This document shows positions 32,291-41,266 of a stretch of 64,000 nucleotides of DNA, piece by piece; the first letter of the stretch is position 1; every line of letters starts with the position of its first letter. Source of the DNA: a bacterium (GTDB taxonomy: Bacteria > Bacillota > Bacilli > Lactobacillales > Streptococcaceae). The notes beneath the pieces are model-generated. The model did not search any database. It was not told the DNA's origin and saw only the letters and a list, made by a program, of their open reading frames with translations. The translations under genes and the position numbers were made by a program. Location of the stretch: contig CAJNDF010000003.1 of the NCBI GenBank assembly GCA_905221455.1, positions 62,001 through 126,000 of the forward strand, read 5' to 3'.

Positions 32291-33178
32291 GTGAAAGTCA
32301 ATAAAATTCGTATGCGGGAAACAGTGATTTCCTACGCTTTCCTAGCACCAGTATTATTCTTCTTTGTCATCTTTGTATTGGCTCCTATGATTATGGGATT
32401 CATTACAAGTTTCTTTAACTACTCAATGACTAAATTTGAGTTTGTGGGCTTGGACAACTACATTCGCATGTTTAAAGACCCTGTCTTTATGAAGTCTTTG
32501 ATCAATACCGTGATTCTGGTTATTGGATCTGTACCAGTTGTTGTTCTATTCTCACTCTTTGTAGCATCTCAGACATATCATCAAAATGCCATTGCCCGTT
32601 CTTTCTACCGTTTCGTCTTCTTCCTTCCTGTTGTAACAGGTAGTGTTGCCGTAACGGTTGTATGGAAATGGATCTATGACCCACTATCAGGGATTCTAAA
32701 CTTTGTCCTTAAGTCAAGCCACATCATCAGCCAAAACATTTCTTGGTTGGGAGATAAAAACTGGGCTTTGATGGCGATTATGATTATCCTTTTGACTACA
32801 TCTGTTGGTCAGCCGATTATCCTTTATATCGCTGCCATGGGTAATATTGACAATTCACTGGTTGAAGCAGCGCGTGTTGATGGTGCGACTGAATTACAAG
32901 TTTTCTGGAAGATTAAATGGCCAAGCCTTCTTCCAACAACTCTTTATATTGCAATCATCACAACAATTAACTCATTCCAATGTTTCGCCTTGATTCAGCT
33001 TTTGACATCTGGTGGTCCAAACTACTCAACAAGTACACTTATGTACTACCTTTACGAAAAAGCCTTCCAATTGACAGAATACGGTTATGCAAACACAATT
33101 GGTGTCTTCTTGGCAGTCATGATTGCAATCGTAAGCTTTGTTCAATTTAAAGTACTTGGAAACGACGTAGAATACTAA
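32291..33178 (+). CDS. satB: sialic acid ABC transporter permease
   Basis: Binding-protein-dependent permease of 295 residues with six membrane helices; the cytoplasmic EAA loop reads EAARVDGATELQVFWKIKWP and contacts the ATPase. The best start is the GTG at 32291 (KVNKIRMRE), eight bases after AGAGAGG; the GTG at 32282 would overlap that site. No ATPase gene is in the operon, so a shared multi-sugar ATPase such as MsmK encoded elsewhere must energise it, as known for pneumococcal SatABC. Confidence 0.9.
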   Translation: MKVNKIRMRETVISYAFLAPVLFFFVIFVLAPMIMGFITSFFNYSMTKFEFVGLDNYIRMFKDPVFMKSLINTVILVIGSVPVVVLFSLFVASQTYHQNAIARSFYRFVFFLPVVTGSVAVTVVWKWIYDPLSGILNFVLKSSHIISQNISWLGDKNWALMAIMIILLTTSVGQPIILYIAAMGNIDNSLVEAARVDGATELQVFWKIKWPSLLPTTLYIAIITTINSFQCFALIQLLTSGGPNYSTSTLMYYLYEKAFQLTEYGYANTIGVFLAVMIAIVSFVQFKVLGNDVEY

Positions 33179-33193
33179 AGAAAGGAGACAGCT

Positions 33194-34033
33194 ATGCAAT
33201 CTACAGAAAAAAAACCATTAACAGCCTTTACTGTTATTTCAACAATCATTTTGCTCTTGTTGACTGTGCTGTTCATCTTTCCATTCTACTGGATTTTGAC
33301 AGGGGCCTTCAAATCACAACCTGATACAATCGTTATTCCTCCTCAGTGGTTCCCTAAAATGCCAACCATGGAAAACTTCCAACAACTCATGGTACAAAAC
33401 CCTGCTATGCAATGGATGTGGAACTCAGTATTTATCTCATTGGTAACCATGTTCTTAGTCTGTGCGACTTCATCTCTAGCAGGTTATGTATTGGCTAAAA
33501 AACGTTTCTATGGTCAACGTATCCTATTTGCCATCTTCATCGCTGCTATGGCTCTTCCAAAACAAGTTGTCCTTGTACCATTGGTACGTATCGTCAACTT
33601 CATGGGAATCCATGATACACTTTGGGCAGTTATCTTGCCTTTGATTGGATGGCCATTTGGGGTCTTCCTCATGAAACAATTCAGCGAAAACATCCCTACA
33701 GAATTGCTTGAATCAGCTAAAATCGACGGTTGTGGTGAGATTCGTACCTTCTGGAGCGTCGCCTTCCCAATTGTGAAACCAGGATTTGCAGCCCTTGCAA
33801 TCTTTACCTTCATCAATACTTGGAACGACTACTTCATGCAGTTGGTTATGTTGACTTCACGTCAAAACTTGACTATCTCACTCGGGGTTGCGACTATGCA
33901 AGCCGAAATGGCAACCAACTATGGTTTGATCATGGCAGGGGCTGCTCTTGCAGCCGTGCCAATCGTAACAGTCTTCCTAGTCTTCCAAAAATCCTTCACT
34001 CAGGGTATTACTATGGGAGCGGTCAAAGGATAA
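33194..34033 (+). CDS. satC: sialic acid ABC transporter permease
   Basis: Second permease subunit, 279 residues, six helices, with EAA loop ESAKIDGCGEIRTFWSVAFP. It pairs with SatB to form the membrane channel. A GGAG site precedes the ATG and it follows satB by 15 bases. Its stop codon lies directly before a BOX element. Confidence 0.92.
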   Translation: MQSTEKKPLTAFTVISTIILLLLTVLFIFPFYWILTGAFKSQPDTIVIPPQWFPKMPTMENFQQLMVQNPAMQWMWNSVFISLVTMFLVCATSSLAGYVLAKKRFYGQRILFAIFIAAMALPKQVVLVPLVRIVNFMGIHDTLWAVILPLIGWPFGVFLMKQFSENIPTELLESAKIDGCGEIRTFWSVAFPIVKPGFAALAIFTFINTWNDYFMQLVMLTSRQNLTISLGVATMQAEMATNYGLIMAGAALAAVPIVTVFLVFQKSFTQGITMGAVKG

Positions 34034-34138
34034 TAATCTGCGAAAATCGAATTCAAACTACGTCAGCGTCACCTTGCCATACTTAAGTATTGCCTGCGGT
34101 TAGCTTCATAGTTTGTTCTTCAATTTTCATTGAGTATA
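34034..34138 (+). repeat. BOX element, A-C type
   Basis: About 105 bp starting TAATCTGCGAAAATCGAATTC and ending TTTTCATTGAGTATAA with the boxA core CGTCAGCGTCACCTTGCCATAC. The short middle fits an element without boxB. It lies inside the nan operon between satC and the YhcH-like gene. Confidence 0.88.
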
Positions 34139-34153
34139 AGAGAATACAGAGTT

Positions 34154-34213
34154 ATAAGTGTCTACAAAATGGAGGGTATGCAGTTACTTTATGAAGTTTT
34201 GTTAGACACTTAT
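34154..34213. repeat. 60-bp inverted repeat element
   Basis: Arms ATAAGTGTCTACAAAA (34154-34169) and TTTTGTTAGACACTTAT (34197-34213) pair over 16 bases with one bulge; a 27-base centre lies between. There is no T-run, so it is not a terminator. The ends look like insertion-sequence terminal repeats joined by a short remnant, though an RNA hairpin role before the next gene is possible. Confidence 0.6.
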
Positions 34214-34260
34214 CAACTTAAGAATGATTTTAGTTAACTATCAGAAACGAAGGAAAGAGT

Positions 34261-34713
34261 ATGATTTTTGACGATTTGAAAAATATTACCTTTTACAAGG
34301 GGATTCATCCTAATCTAGACAAGGCTATCGACTATCTCTATCAACATCGTAAAGATTCTTTCGAGTTAGGAAAGTATGAGATTGACGGGGACAAGGTCTT
34401 TCTAGTTGTTCAGGAAAATGTCCTCAATCAAGCTGAAAATGATCAATTTGAGCATCATAAGAACTATGCAGACTTGCATTTGCTGGTAGAAGGACATGAA
34501 TATTCGAGCTACGGTTCACGTATCAAAGATGAAGCAGTAGCATTCGACGAAGCGAGTGACATTGGTTTTGTCCATTGTCATGAAAAATACCCACTCTTGT
34601 TGGGTTATCACAATTTTGCAATTTTCTTCCCAGGAGAACCACACCAGCCAAATGGCTATGCAGGTATGGAAGAGAAGGTTCGCAAATATCTCTTTAAAAT
34701 TTTGATTGATTAA
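34261..34713 (+). CDS. YhcH/YjgK/YiaL family protein (DUF386)
   Basis: A 150-residue cupin-like protein of the YhcH/TabA/YiaL family, often found in sialic-acid catabolic loci, where a role as a sugar isomerase or anomer-processing enzyme is proposed. The segments FEHHKNYADLHLLVEG and PGEPHQPNGYAG carry the family histidines that bind metal. It sits between satC and the DUF624 gene in the nan cluster. Exact activity is not established from sequence. Confidence 0.88.
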   Translation: MIFDDLKNITFYKGIHPNLDKAIDYLYQHRKDSFELGKYEIDGDKVFLVVQENVLNQAENDQFEHHKNYADLHLLVEGHEYSSYGSRIKDEAVAFDEASDIGFVHCHEKYPLLLGYHNFAIFFPGEPHQPNGYAGMEEKVRKYLFKILID

Positions 34714-34732
34714 AAAATCAGGAGGAGCAAAC

Positions 34733-35377
34733 ATGGCACAAAAAGGAGTAAGCCTTATCAAGGCAGCATTTGATACAGACAACTTTCTCATGCGTTTTAG
34801 TGAAAAGGTCTTGGATATCGTCACAGCCAATCTTCTTTTTGTCGTCTCTTGTTTGCCCATCGTGACGATTGGAGTGGCTAAAATTAGCCTCTACGAGACC
34901 ATATTTGAGATTAAGAAGAGCAGACGAGTGCCTGTCTTTAAAATCTATCTAAGAGCTTTCAAGCAAAATCTGAAACTAGGTCTTCAGTTAGGGCTGCTTG
35001 AGTTAGGCATTGTTTTGTTGAGTCTTTTAGACCTCTATCTCTTCTGGGGGCAGACAGCTATGCCTTTCCAAATGGTGAAAGCTATTTGTCTAGGCATTCT
35101 TATCTTCCTCACTATCGTGATGCTGGCTAGCTATCCGATCGCTGCGCGCTATGATTTAACTTGGAAAGAAGTGCTGCAAAAAGGGCTTATCTTGGCAAGT
35201 TTTAACTTTCCTTGGTTCTTCCTTATGTTAGCCATTCTTATCCTCATTGTGATGGTTCTTTATCTGTCCGCCTTCAGTCTACTTTTAGGTGGTTCAGCCT
35301 TCCTGCTTTTTGGATTTGGACTATTGGTCTTTATCCAGACTGGATTGATGGAGAAAATTTTCGCAAAATATCAATAG
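34733..35377 (+). CDS. DUF624 (YesL-like) membrane protein
   Basis: A 214-residue membrane protein with about five hydrophobic segments; the N-terminal region DNFLMRFSEKVLDIVTANLLFVVSCLPIVTIG is characteristic of DUF624/YesL. These proteins occur next to carbohydrate ABC transporters but have no proven function. The ATG at 34733 with AGGAGG is chosen over the upstream ATG at 34706, which overlaps the previous gene. Confidence 0.85.
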   Translation: MAQKGVSLIKAAFDTDNFLMRFSEKVLDIVTANLLFVVSCLPIVTIGVAKISLYETIFEIKKSRRVPVFKIYLRAFKQNLKLGLQLGLLELGIVLLSLLDLYLFWGQTAMPFQMVKAICLGILIFLTIVMLASYPIAARYDLTWKEVLQKGLILASFNFPWFFLMLAILILIVMVLYLSAFSLLLGGSAFLLFGFGLLVFIQTGLMEKIFAKYQ

Positions 35378-35389
35378 GATGGCTTGTTT

Positions 35390-35405
35390 CTGAAACTACT
35401 TTCAA
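35390..35405. promoter_or_regulatory. putative NanR operator upstream of the lyase gene
   Basis: CTGAAACTACTTTCAA, identical to the nanE motif in 15 of 16 bases, starting 71 bases before the start of the -35. The second block GAAACT(AA)AATCTA starts at 35432, again 42 bases after the motif start. Confidence 0.65.
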
Positions 35406-35460
35406 GCCTTAAACGTTTCAAAATACATATCGAAACTAAAATCTAAGTGTACACAAGATA

Positions 35461-35489
35461 TTGAAAGCGATTTTTACAAGGTGTATACT
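35461..35489 (+). promoter_or_regulatory. lyase-nanK promoter
   Basis: TTGAAA (35461-35466), 17-base spacer, TATACT (35484-35489). The -35 continues AGCG as in the nanE promoter, giving a weak cre-like site. Confidence 0.75.
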
Positions 35490-35548
35490 AAACACGTAAA
35501 GAATAAATCTTGCTTCTAGCAGAAAAAAGAAATCTTAGGAGAAAATCT

Positions 35549-36466
35549 ATGTCAGATTTGAAAAAATATGAAGGTGTCATTCCAGCCTTCTACGCATGTT
35601 ATGATGATCAAGGAGAAGTAAGTCCAGAGCGTACGCGTGCCTTGGTTCAATACTTTATCGATAAAGGTGTTCAAGGTCTTTATGTCAATGGTTCTTCTGG
35701 TGAATGTATTTACCAGAGCGTTGAAGACCGCAAGTTGATTTTGGAAGAAGTTATGGCAGTTGCCAAAGGTAAATTGACTATCATTGCTCACGTTGCTTGC
35801 AACAATACCAAAGACAGTATAGAACTTGCTCGCCACGCAGAAAGCTTGGGTGTAGATGCCATTGCAACGATTCCACCGATTTACTTCCGCTTGCCAGAAT
35901 ACTCAGTTGCTAAATACTGGAATGATATCAGTTCTGCAGCTCCAAACACAGACTACGTAATCTACAACATCCCTCAATTGGCAGGGGTTGCTTTGACTCC
36001 AAGTCTATACACAGAAATGTTGAAAAATCCACGTGTTATCGGTGTGAAGAACTCTTCTATGCCAGTTCAAGATATCCAAACCTTTGTCAGTCTTGGTGGA
36101 GAAGACCACATTGTCTTTAATGGTCCAGATGAACAATTCCTTGGTGGCCGTCTCATGGGTGCTAAGGCTGGTATCGGTGGTACTTATGGTGCTATGCCAG
36201 AACTCTTCTTGAAACTCAATCAGTTGATTGCGGACAAAGACTTGGAAACAGCGCGTGAATTGCAGTATGCTATCAACGCAATCATTGGCAAACTCACTGC
36301 TGCACATGGAAATATGTACGGTGTGATTAAAGAAGTCTTGAAAATCAATGAAGGCTTGAATATTGGTTCTGTTCGTTCACCATTGACACCAGTGACTGAA
36401 GAAGATCGCCCAGTTGTAGAAGCAGCTGCTCAATTGATTCGTGAAACCAAGGAGCGCTTCCTCTAA
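35549..36466 (+). CDS. N-acetylneuraminate lyase
   Basis: Class I aldolase of the DHDPS/NAL family, 305 residues; it splits Neu5Ac to ManNAc and pyruvate. The carboxylate-binding motif is GSSGE, the catalytic tyrosine lies in YVIYNIP, and the Schiff-base lysine is K167 in IGVKNSS. The ATG at 35549 with AGGAG is the start. It opens a transcription unit with the kinase gene 17 bases downstream. In other organisms this lyase is called nanA; here that name is used for the sialidase. Confidence 0.94.
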   Translation: MSDLKKYEGVIPAFYACYDDQGEVSPERTRALVQYFIDKGVQGLYVNGSSGECIYQSVEDRKLILEEVMAVAKGKLTIIAHVACNNTKDSIELARHAESLGVDAIATIPPIYFRLPEYSVAKYWNDISSAAPNTDYVIYNIPQLAGVALTPSLYTEMLKNPRVIGVKNSSMPVQDIQTFVSLGGEDHIVFNGPDEQFLGGRLMGAKAGIGGTYGAMPELFLKLNQLIADKDLETARELQYAINAIIGKLTAAHGNMYGVIKEVLKINEGLNIGSVRSPLTPVTEEDRPVVEAAAQLIRETKERFL

Positions 36467-36483
36467 TCCATAAGGAGGTATTT

Positions 36484-37368
36484 ATGACACACTACGTTGC
36501 AATTGATATCGGTGGAACCAACATCAAATATGGCTTGATCGACCAAGAAGGCCAACTTGTTGAATCGCATGAAATGCCAACTGAGGCGCATAAGGGTGGA
36601 CCTCATATCTTACAAAAGACCAAAGATATCGTAACCAGCTATTTAGAAAAAGGCCCAGTAGCAGGTGTTGCCATTTCTTCTGCAGGAATGGTGGATCCTG
36701 ATAAGGGTGAGATTTTCTATGCTGGTCCTCAGATTCCCAACTATGCAGGAACTCAGTTCAAGAAGGAAATCGAGACTAGCTTTAATATTCCTTGCGAGAT
36801 TGAAAATGATGTCAACTGTGCAGGTCTGGCTGAGGCAGTATCTGGTTCAGGCAAGGGGGCGAGTGTCACTCTTTGCTTGACCATTGGAACCGGTATCGGT
36901 GGTTGTTTGATTATGGATGGGAAAGTCTTCCATGGTTTTAGCAATTCAGCCTGTGAAGTTGGTTATATGCACATGCAGGATGGAGCTTTCCAGGACTTGG
37001 CTTCTACGACAGCCTTGGTGGAGTATGTAGCAGCAGCTCATGGCGATCCAGTTGATCAGTGGAATGGCCGACGCATCTTTAAGGAAGCCACTGAAGGCAA
37101 CAAGATTTGTATGGCTGGTATTGACCGCATGGTAGACTATCTAGGAAAAGGTCTGGCAAATATTTGCTATGTGGCCAATCCAGAGGTGGTCATTCTCGGT
37201 GGAGGTATCATGGGGCAAGAGGCTATCCTCAAACCGAAGATCCGCACAGCTTTGAAAGAGGCCTTAGTGCCAAGCCTAGCAGAAAAAACACGATTAGAAT
37301 TTGCCCATCACCAAAACACAGCAGGGATGTTGGGTGCCTACTATCATTTCAAAACAAAACAATCCTAG
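36484..37368 (+). CDS. nanK: ROK-family sugar kinase, likely N-acetylmannosamine kinase
   Basis: A 294-residue ROK kinase with the phosphate motif DIGGTNIKYGL, GTGIGGCLI and ENDVNCAG. The usual ROK zinc cluster of three cysteines is reduced: the region reads SACEVGYMHM, so the structural zinc is probably absent. By position after the lyase it should phosphorylate ManNAc to ManNAc-6-P, the NanE substrate. Its TAG stop forms part of a bidirectional terminator shared with nanR. Confidence 0.9.
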   Translation: MTHYVAIDIGGTNIKYGLIDQEGQLVESHEMPTEAHKGGPHILQKTKDIVTSYLEKGPVAGVAISSAGMVDPDKGEIFYAGPQIPNYAGTQFKKEIETSFNIPCEIENDVNCAGLAEAVSGSGKGASVTLCLTIGTGIGGCLIMDGKVFHGFSNSACEVGYMHMQDGAFQDLASTTALVEYVAAAHGDPVDQWNGRRIFKEATEGNKICMAGIDRMVDYLGKGLANICYVANPEVVILGGGIMGQEAILKPKIRTALKEALVPSLAEKTRLEFAHHQNTAGMLGAYYHFKTKQS

Positions 37369-37391
37369 TTTGGCTCAGCCAAGCTAGGATT
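37361..37391. terminator. bidirectional terminator between nanK and nanR
   Basis: AATCCTAG-TTTGGC/GCCAAG-CTAGGATT with a short loop. Both gene ends lie inside it: nanK stop TAG at 37366-37368 and nanR stop at 37386-37384 are mirror parts of the stem. Confidence 0.85.
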
Positions 37392-38235
37392 TTCTGACGC
37401 GTTTTTGTCTACGATAGCCGTTGAGTTTTTTATTTTCCCAGTAGCTATTAAAAATTTTCTCCTTACTTTCACGATTGATTTCCAAAAAGTAGGCATAAAT
37501 CAAATCGATAAAGAAGAGCATAGGAAGTTGAGCGGATATTCGTTGGATATAGGAAGGCTGGCTGTGGGTGGCTACAAGAACAGTCTCTGTGTAGACCTGA
37601 CTATCTTTATTGGGAACACTTGAAAAGAGTACCGTCTTTGCCCCCATCTCCTTAGCGTCTAATAAACTGTCTAAAATAGAAGGAGTTGTGCCAGAAAGTG
37701 AGAAACCGAGTACGAGACAATTCTCATCCATAATGCTGGTCGTCCAAGCAAAACCGTCTTGATCGGTCAAGGCCTCGCAGACCACACCCAGACGCATGAA
37801 CCGCAATTTCATTTCACGGGCGACAAGGCCAGAACTACCTGTTCCGAAGAAGTAGACACGCTCAGCATCTTCAATTAATTGGGCAATTCGTTCTAGTTGG
37901 ATTTCGTCAATCAAGTCTTGTGTTTGTTCCCTCATATTGCTATAGCTTCTGAGGACTCGTTTGGTCAGTGGACTGTGCTTGGAGACTTGGTTGGCTTGAT
38001 TTTCTGCCTGATGTTGGTATTGGAAAATAAATTCTCGGTAGCCAGTAAAGCCACACTTTTTAGCAAAGCGGGTCAAAGCAGCTTGAGAAATATGTAATTT
38101 TTGAGTGACCTGCTGAGAAGATAAATCATCTGTAATCGTTTCAGCTTGCAAAAAATAGCGAGCGATTTCTTGCTCGAGGTCTGTCATTTCTTCAAAATGT
38201 GAATCAATGACAGCTGCGATATCTGGTTTGTCCAT
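37384..38235 (-). CDS. nanR: RpiR-family regulator of sialic-acid genes
   Basis: A 283-residue regulator with an N-terminal HTH_6 domain (about 1-75; recognition part SQQVTQKLHISQAALTRFAKKCGF) and a SIS sugar-phosphate-binding domain (about 125-250; YFFGTGSSGLVAREM, VLGFSLSGTTPSILD). In pneumococcus the orthologue activates the nan genes with ManNAc or a derivative as signal. It is convergent with the lyase-kinase unit. The inverted repeats at 22.1, 29.8 and 35.4 kb are candidate binding sites. Confidence 0.93.
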   Translation of the reverse strand: MDKPDIAAVIDSHFEEMTDLEQEIARYFLQAETITDDLSSQQVTQKLHISQAALTRFAKKCGFTGYREFIFQYQHQAENQANQVSKHSPLTKRVLRSYSNMREQTQDLIDEIQLERIAQLIEDAERVYFFGTGSSGLVAREMKLRFMRLGVVCEALTDQDGFAWTTSIMDENCLVLGFSLSGTTPSILDSLLDAKEMGAKTVLFSSVPNKDSQVYTETVLVATHSQPSYIQRISAQLPMLFFIDLIYAYFLEINRESKEKIFNSYWENKKLNGYRRQKRVRKS

Positions 38236-38297
38236 AGGGAAGGCTCCTTTAAATGAGTCGTATTGGAAAAAGACTAGATTATTGAACTTTTACATTC

Positions 38298-38303
38298 ATT
38301 ATA
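38298..38303 (-). promoter_or_regulatory. nanR promoter, -10 element
   Basis: TATAAT on the minus strand about 60 bases before the nanR start; the -35 region (TTATTC at 17 bases) is weak, as expected for a lowly expressed regulator. Confidence 0.5.
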
Positions 38304-38394
38304 ACATATAATATAGGGATGAATAAATAAAAACGTATTTTACTGTAAAAACGAAAAAAGCTTCTTTCTTTTCCATAATTTTCTGCTCAAATTG

Positions 38395-38403
38395 TGGTAC
38401 AAT
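38395..38403 (+). promoter_or_regulatory. pbp2b promoter, extended -10
   Basis: TGG followed by TACAAT (38398-38403), 40 bases before the preferred start; no convincing -35. Confidence 0.5.
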
Positions 38404-38442
38404 TAAGAGTAAGATTTTAAGTTAGAAATGAGACTGATTTGT

Positions 38443-40485
38443 ATGAGAAAATTTAACAGCCATTCGATTCCGATTCGGCTTAATTTATTGTTTTCAATTG
38501 TCATTTTACTCTTTATGACCATTATTGGTCGTTTGTTGTATATGCAGGTTTTGAACAAGGATTTTTACGAAAAAAAGCTAGCCTCAGCTAGTCAGACCAA
38601 GGTCACAACCAGTTCTGCCCGTGGGGAAATCTATGATGCTAGTGGAAAACCTTTGGTAGAAAATACGTTAAAGCAGGTTGTTTCCTTTACGCGTAGTAAT
38701 AAAATGACGGCTAAAGATCTGAAAGAAATCGCTAGTCAGTTGCTGGGATATGTGAGCATCAGTTCACCAAATTTGACAGAACGCCAGTTGGCAGATTACT
38801 ATTTGGCTGATCCTGAAATCTATAAAAAAACAGTGGAGGCTCTCCCGAGTGAGAAACGCTTGGATTCAGATGGCAATCGCCTATCCGAATCAGAACTGTA
38901 TAACAATGCGGTCGATAGCGTTCAAACGAGTCAACTAAACTATACAGAGGATGAAAAGAAAGAAATCTATCTTTTTAGTCAGTTAAATGCCGTTGGAAAC
39001 TTTGCGACAGGAACCATTGTGACAGATGCCTTGACAGATACCCAGATTGCTCTGATTGCCTCTGCTTCGAAACAATTACCCGGTGTCAGTATTTCAACTT
39101 CATGGGATCGAAAAGTTCTAGAGACTTCCCTTTCTTCTATAGTAGGTAGTGTATCGAGTGAAAAAGCTGGTCTCCCAGCGGAAGAAGCAGATGCTTATCT
39201 TAAAAAAGGTTATTCTCTAAATGACCGTGTTGGGACCTCTTACCTAGAAAAGCAATACGAGGAAACCTTGCAAGGTAAACGCTCAGTGAAGGAAATTCAT
39301 CTAGATAAGTACGGTAACATGGAAAGTGTCGAAAATATCGAAGATGGTACCAAAGGGAATAATATTAAACTGACCATTGATTTGGCCTTCCAAGATAGCG
39401 TGGATGCTCTGCTGAAAAGTTATTTTAATTCAGAGTTGGGAAATGGTGGGGCTAAGTATTCTGAAGGTGTGTATGCAGTCGCCCTTAACCCAAAAACAGG
39501 TGCTGTGTTATCCATGTCAGGGATCAAACATGACCTGAAAACGGGAGAGTTGACGCCAGATTCCTTGGGAACGGTAACCAATGTCTTTGTCCCAGGTTCG
39601 GTTGTCAAGGCGGCGACCATCAGTTCCGGTTGGGAAAATGGAGTCTTGTCAGGAAACCAGACCTTGACAGACCAGTCCATTGTCTTTCAAGGTTCAGCCC
39701 CAATTAATTCTTGGTATACTGCCTTTTCTGTGCCAATGCCGATTACGGCAGTTCAGGCTCTAGAGTATTCATCAAATGCTTATATGGTCCAAACAGCCTT
39801 AGGTCTTATGGGGCAAACCTATCAACCCAATATGTTTGTCGGTACCAGCAATCTAGAGTCTGCTATGGGGAAACTGCGTTCAACCTTTGGCGAATATGGC
39901 TTGGGATCTGCGACTGGGATTGACCTACCAGATGAATCCACTGGATTTATTCCCAAAGACTATAGCTTTGCTAATTACATTACTAATGCCTTTGGGCAGT
40001 TTGATAACTATACGCCCATGCAGTTGGCTCAGTATGTAGCAACTATTGCAAATGATGGTGTTCGTGTGGCTCCTCGTATTGTTGAAGGCATTTATGGTAA
40101 TAATGATAAGGGAGGCCTAGGCGACTTGATTCAGCAACTGCAACCGACAGAGATGAATAAGGTCAATATATCCGACTCCGATATGAGTGTCTTGCACCAA
40201 GGTTTTTATCAGGTTGCTCATGGGACTAGCGGATTGACAACTGGACGTGCCTTTTCAAATGGTGCCTTGGTATCCATTAGCGGAAAAACGGGTACAGCCG
40301 AAAGCTATGTGGCAGATGGACAGCAAGCAATCAATACTAATGCGGTGGCCTATGCCCCATCTGATAATCCCCAAATCGCTGTTGCAGTGGTCTTTCCTCA
40401 TAATACCAATCTAACAAATGGTGTAGGACCTTCCATTGCGCGTGACATTATCAATCTGTATCAAAAATACCATCCAATGAACTAG
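38443..40485 (+). CDS. pbp2b: penicillin-binding protein 2B with resistance-type substitutions
   Basis: Class B transpeptidase of 680 residues for peripheral wall synthesis: short cytoplasmic part, one membrane helix (about 15-38), PBP dimerisation domain and transpeptidase domain with S386-VVK, S443-SN and K615-TG. Numbering uses the ATG at 38443 (MRKFNSH), which places the SxxK serine at 386 as in the literature; an in-frame ATG at 38428 adds five residues. The residue after SSN is A446 and residue 476 is G, as in penicillin-resistant mosaic alleles (T446A, E476G); SATG replaces TATG near 489, and the loop before PITAV reads TAFSVPM. This suggests reduced beta-lactam affinity. Confidence 0.96.
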   Translation: MRKFNSHSIPIRLNLLFSIVILLFMTIIGRLLYMQVLNKDFYEKKLASASQTKVTTSSARGEIYDASGKPLVENTLKQVVSFTRSNKMTAKDLKEIASQLLGYVSISSPNLTERQLADYYLADPEIYKKTVEALPSEKRLDSDGNRLSESELYNNAVDSVQTSQLNYTEDEKKEIYLFSQLNAVGNFATGTIVTDALTDTQIALIASASKQLPGVSISTSWDRKVLETSLSSIVGSVSSEKAGLPAEEADAYLKKGYSLNDRVGTSYLEKQYEETLQGKRSVKEIHLDKYGNMESVENIEDGTKGNNIKLTIDLAFQDSVDALLKSYFNSELGNGGAKYSEGVYAVALNPKTGAVLSMSGIKHDLKTGELTPDSLGTVTNVFVPGSVVKAATISSGWENGVLSGNQTLTDQSIVFQGSAPINSWYTAFSVPMPITAVQALEYSSNAYMVQTALGLMGQTYQPNMFVGTSNLESAMGKLRSTFGEYGLGSATGIDLPDESTGFIPKDYSFANYITNAFGQFDNYTPMQLAQYVATIANDGVRVAPRIVEGIYGNNDKGGLGDLIQQLQPTEMNKVNISDSDMSVLHQGFYQVAHGTSGLTTGRAFSNGALVSISGKTGTAESYVADGQQAINTNAVAYAPSDNPQIAVAVVFPHNTNLTNGVGPSIARDIINLYQKYHPMN

Positions 40486-40495
40486 AAAGGAATTT

Positions 40496-41092
40496 ATGCT
40501 TTATCCAACACCTATTGCTAAGCTGATTGACAGTTATTCCAAGTTACCAGGTATCGGGATTAAGACGGCTACGCGTCTGGCCTTTTATACGATTGGGATG
40601 TCTGATGACGATGTCAATGAATTTGCAAAAAATCTCCTTTCTGCTAAGAGAGAATTGACCTACTGTTCTATTTGTGGACGTTTGACAGACGACGATCCTT
40701 GTTCTATCTGTACCGATCCGACTCGTGACCAGACAACGATTTTGGTGCTAGAGGATAGTCGGGATGTGGCGGCTATGGAAAATATCCAAGAATACCATGG
40801 GCTTTATCATGTCTTGCATGGCCTCATTTCCCCTATGAATGGTATCAGTCCAGATGATATCAATCTCAAGAGCCTCATGACCCGTCTTATGGATAGTGAG
40901 GTTTCAGAAGTAATCGTAGCAACCAATGCTACAGCAGATGGGGAAGCGACTTCCATGTATCTTTCACGTTTGCTCAAGCCAGCTGGAATCAAGGTTACTC
41001 GTCTGGCACGAGGCCTCGCTGTGGGAGCAGATATCGAGTATGCGGACGAAGTCACACTCTTACGAGCCATTGAAAATCGAACAGAGTTGTAA
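40496..41092 (+). CDS. recR: recombination mediator RecR
   Basis: RecR, 198 residues, works with RecO to load RecA at gaps. It has an N-terminal helix-hairpin-helix ([14 protein letters not shown]), a zinc finger CSIC...CSIC near residues 57-72 and a Toprim domain ([16 protein letters not shown]). An AAAGG site precedes the ATG ten bases after pbp2b, so it is co-transcribed with it; a terminator follows. Confidence 0.97.
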   Translation: MLYPTPIAKLIDSYSKLPGIGIKTATRLAFYTIGMSDDDVNEFAKNLLSAKRELTYCSICGRLTDDDPCSICTDPTRDQTTILVLEDSRDVAAMENIQEYHGLYHVLHGLISPMNGISPDDINLKSLMTRLMDSEVSEVIVATNATADGEATSMYLSRLLKPAGIKVTRLARGLAVGADIEYADEVTLLRAIENRTEL

Positions 41093-41136
41093 GTCTAGAC
41101 AAATTAACACACTCAATTCATTTATACAAAAATCAC

Positions 41137-41169
41137 AGAGACCGACAGTTGTTTTATCGGTCTCTTTTT
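41137..41169 (+). terminator. recR terminator
   Basis: Nine-bp stem AGAGACCGA/TCGGTCTCT with an 11-base loop and five Ts. Confidence 0.88.
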
Positions 41170-41266
41170 AGATTTATTGAAGACCAGTATCAGGTTCAAG
41201 TTTCAAAAAAGAAGCAAATATGATATACTAAAGAATGACTATTCTATTAGAATTGGAACCAATAAT

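Noticed and set aside
35461..35474. cre site at the lyase promoter
   Set aside because: TGAAAGCGATTTTT misses two fixed positions of the cre consensus, so it is mentioned only as weak.
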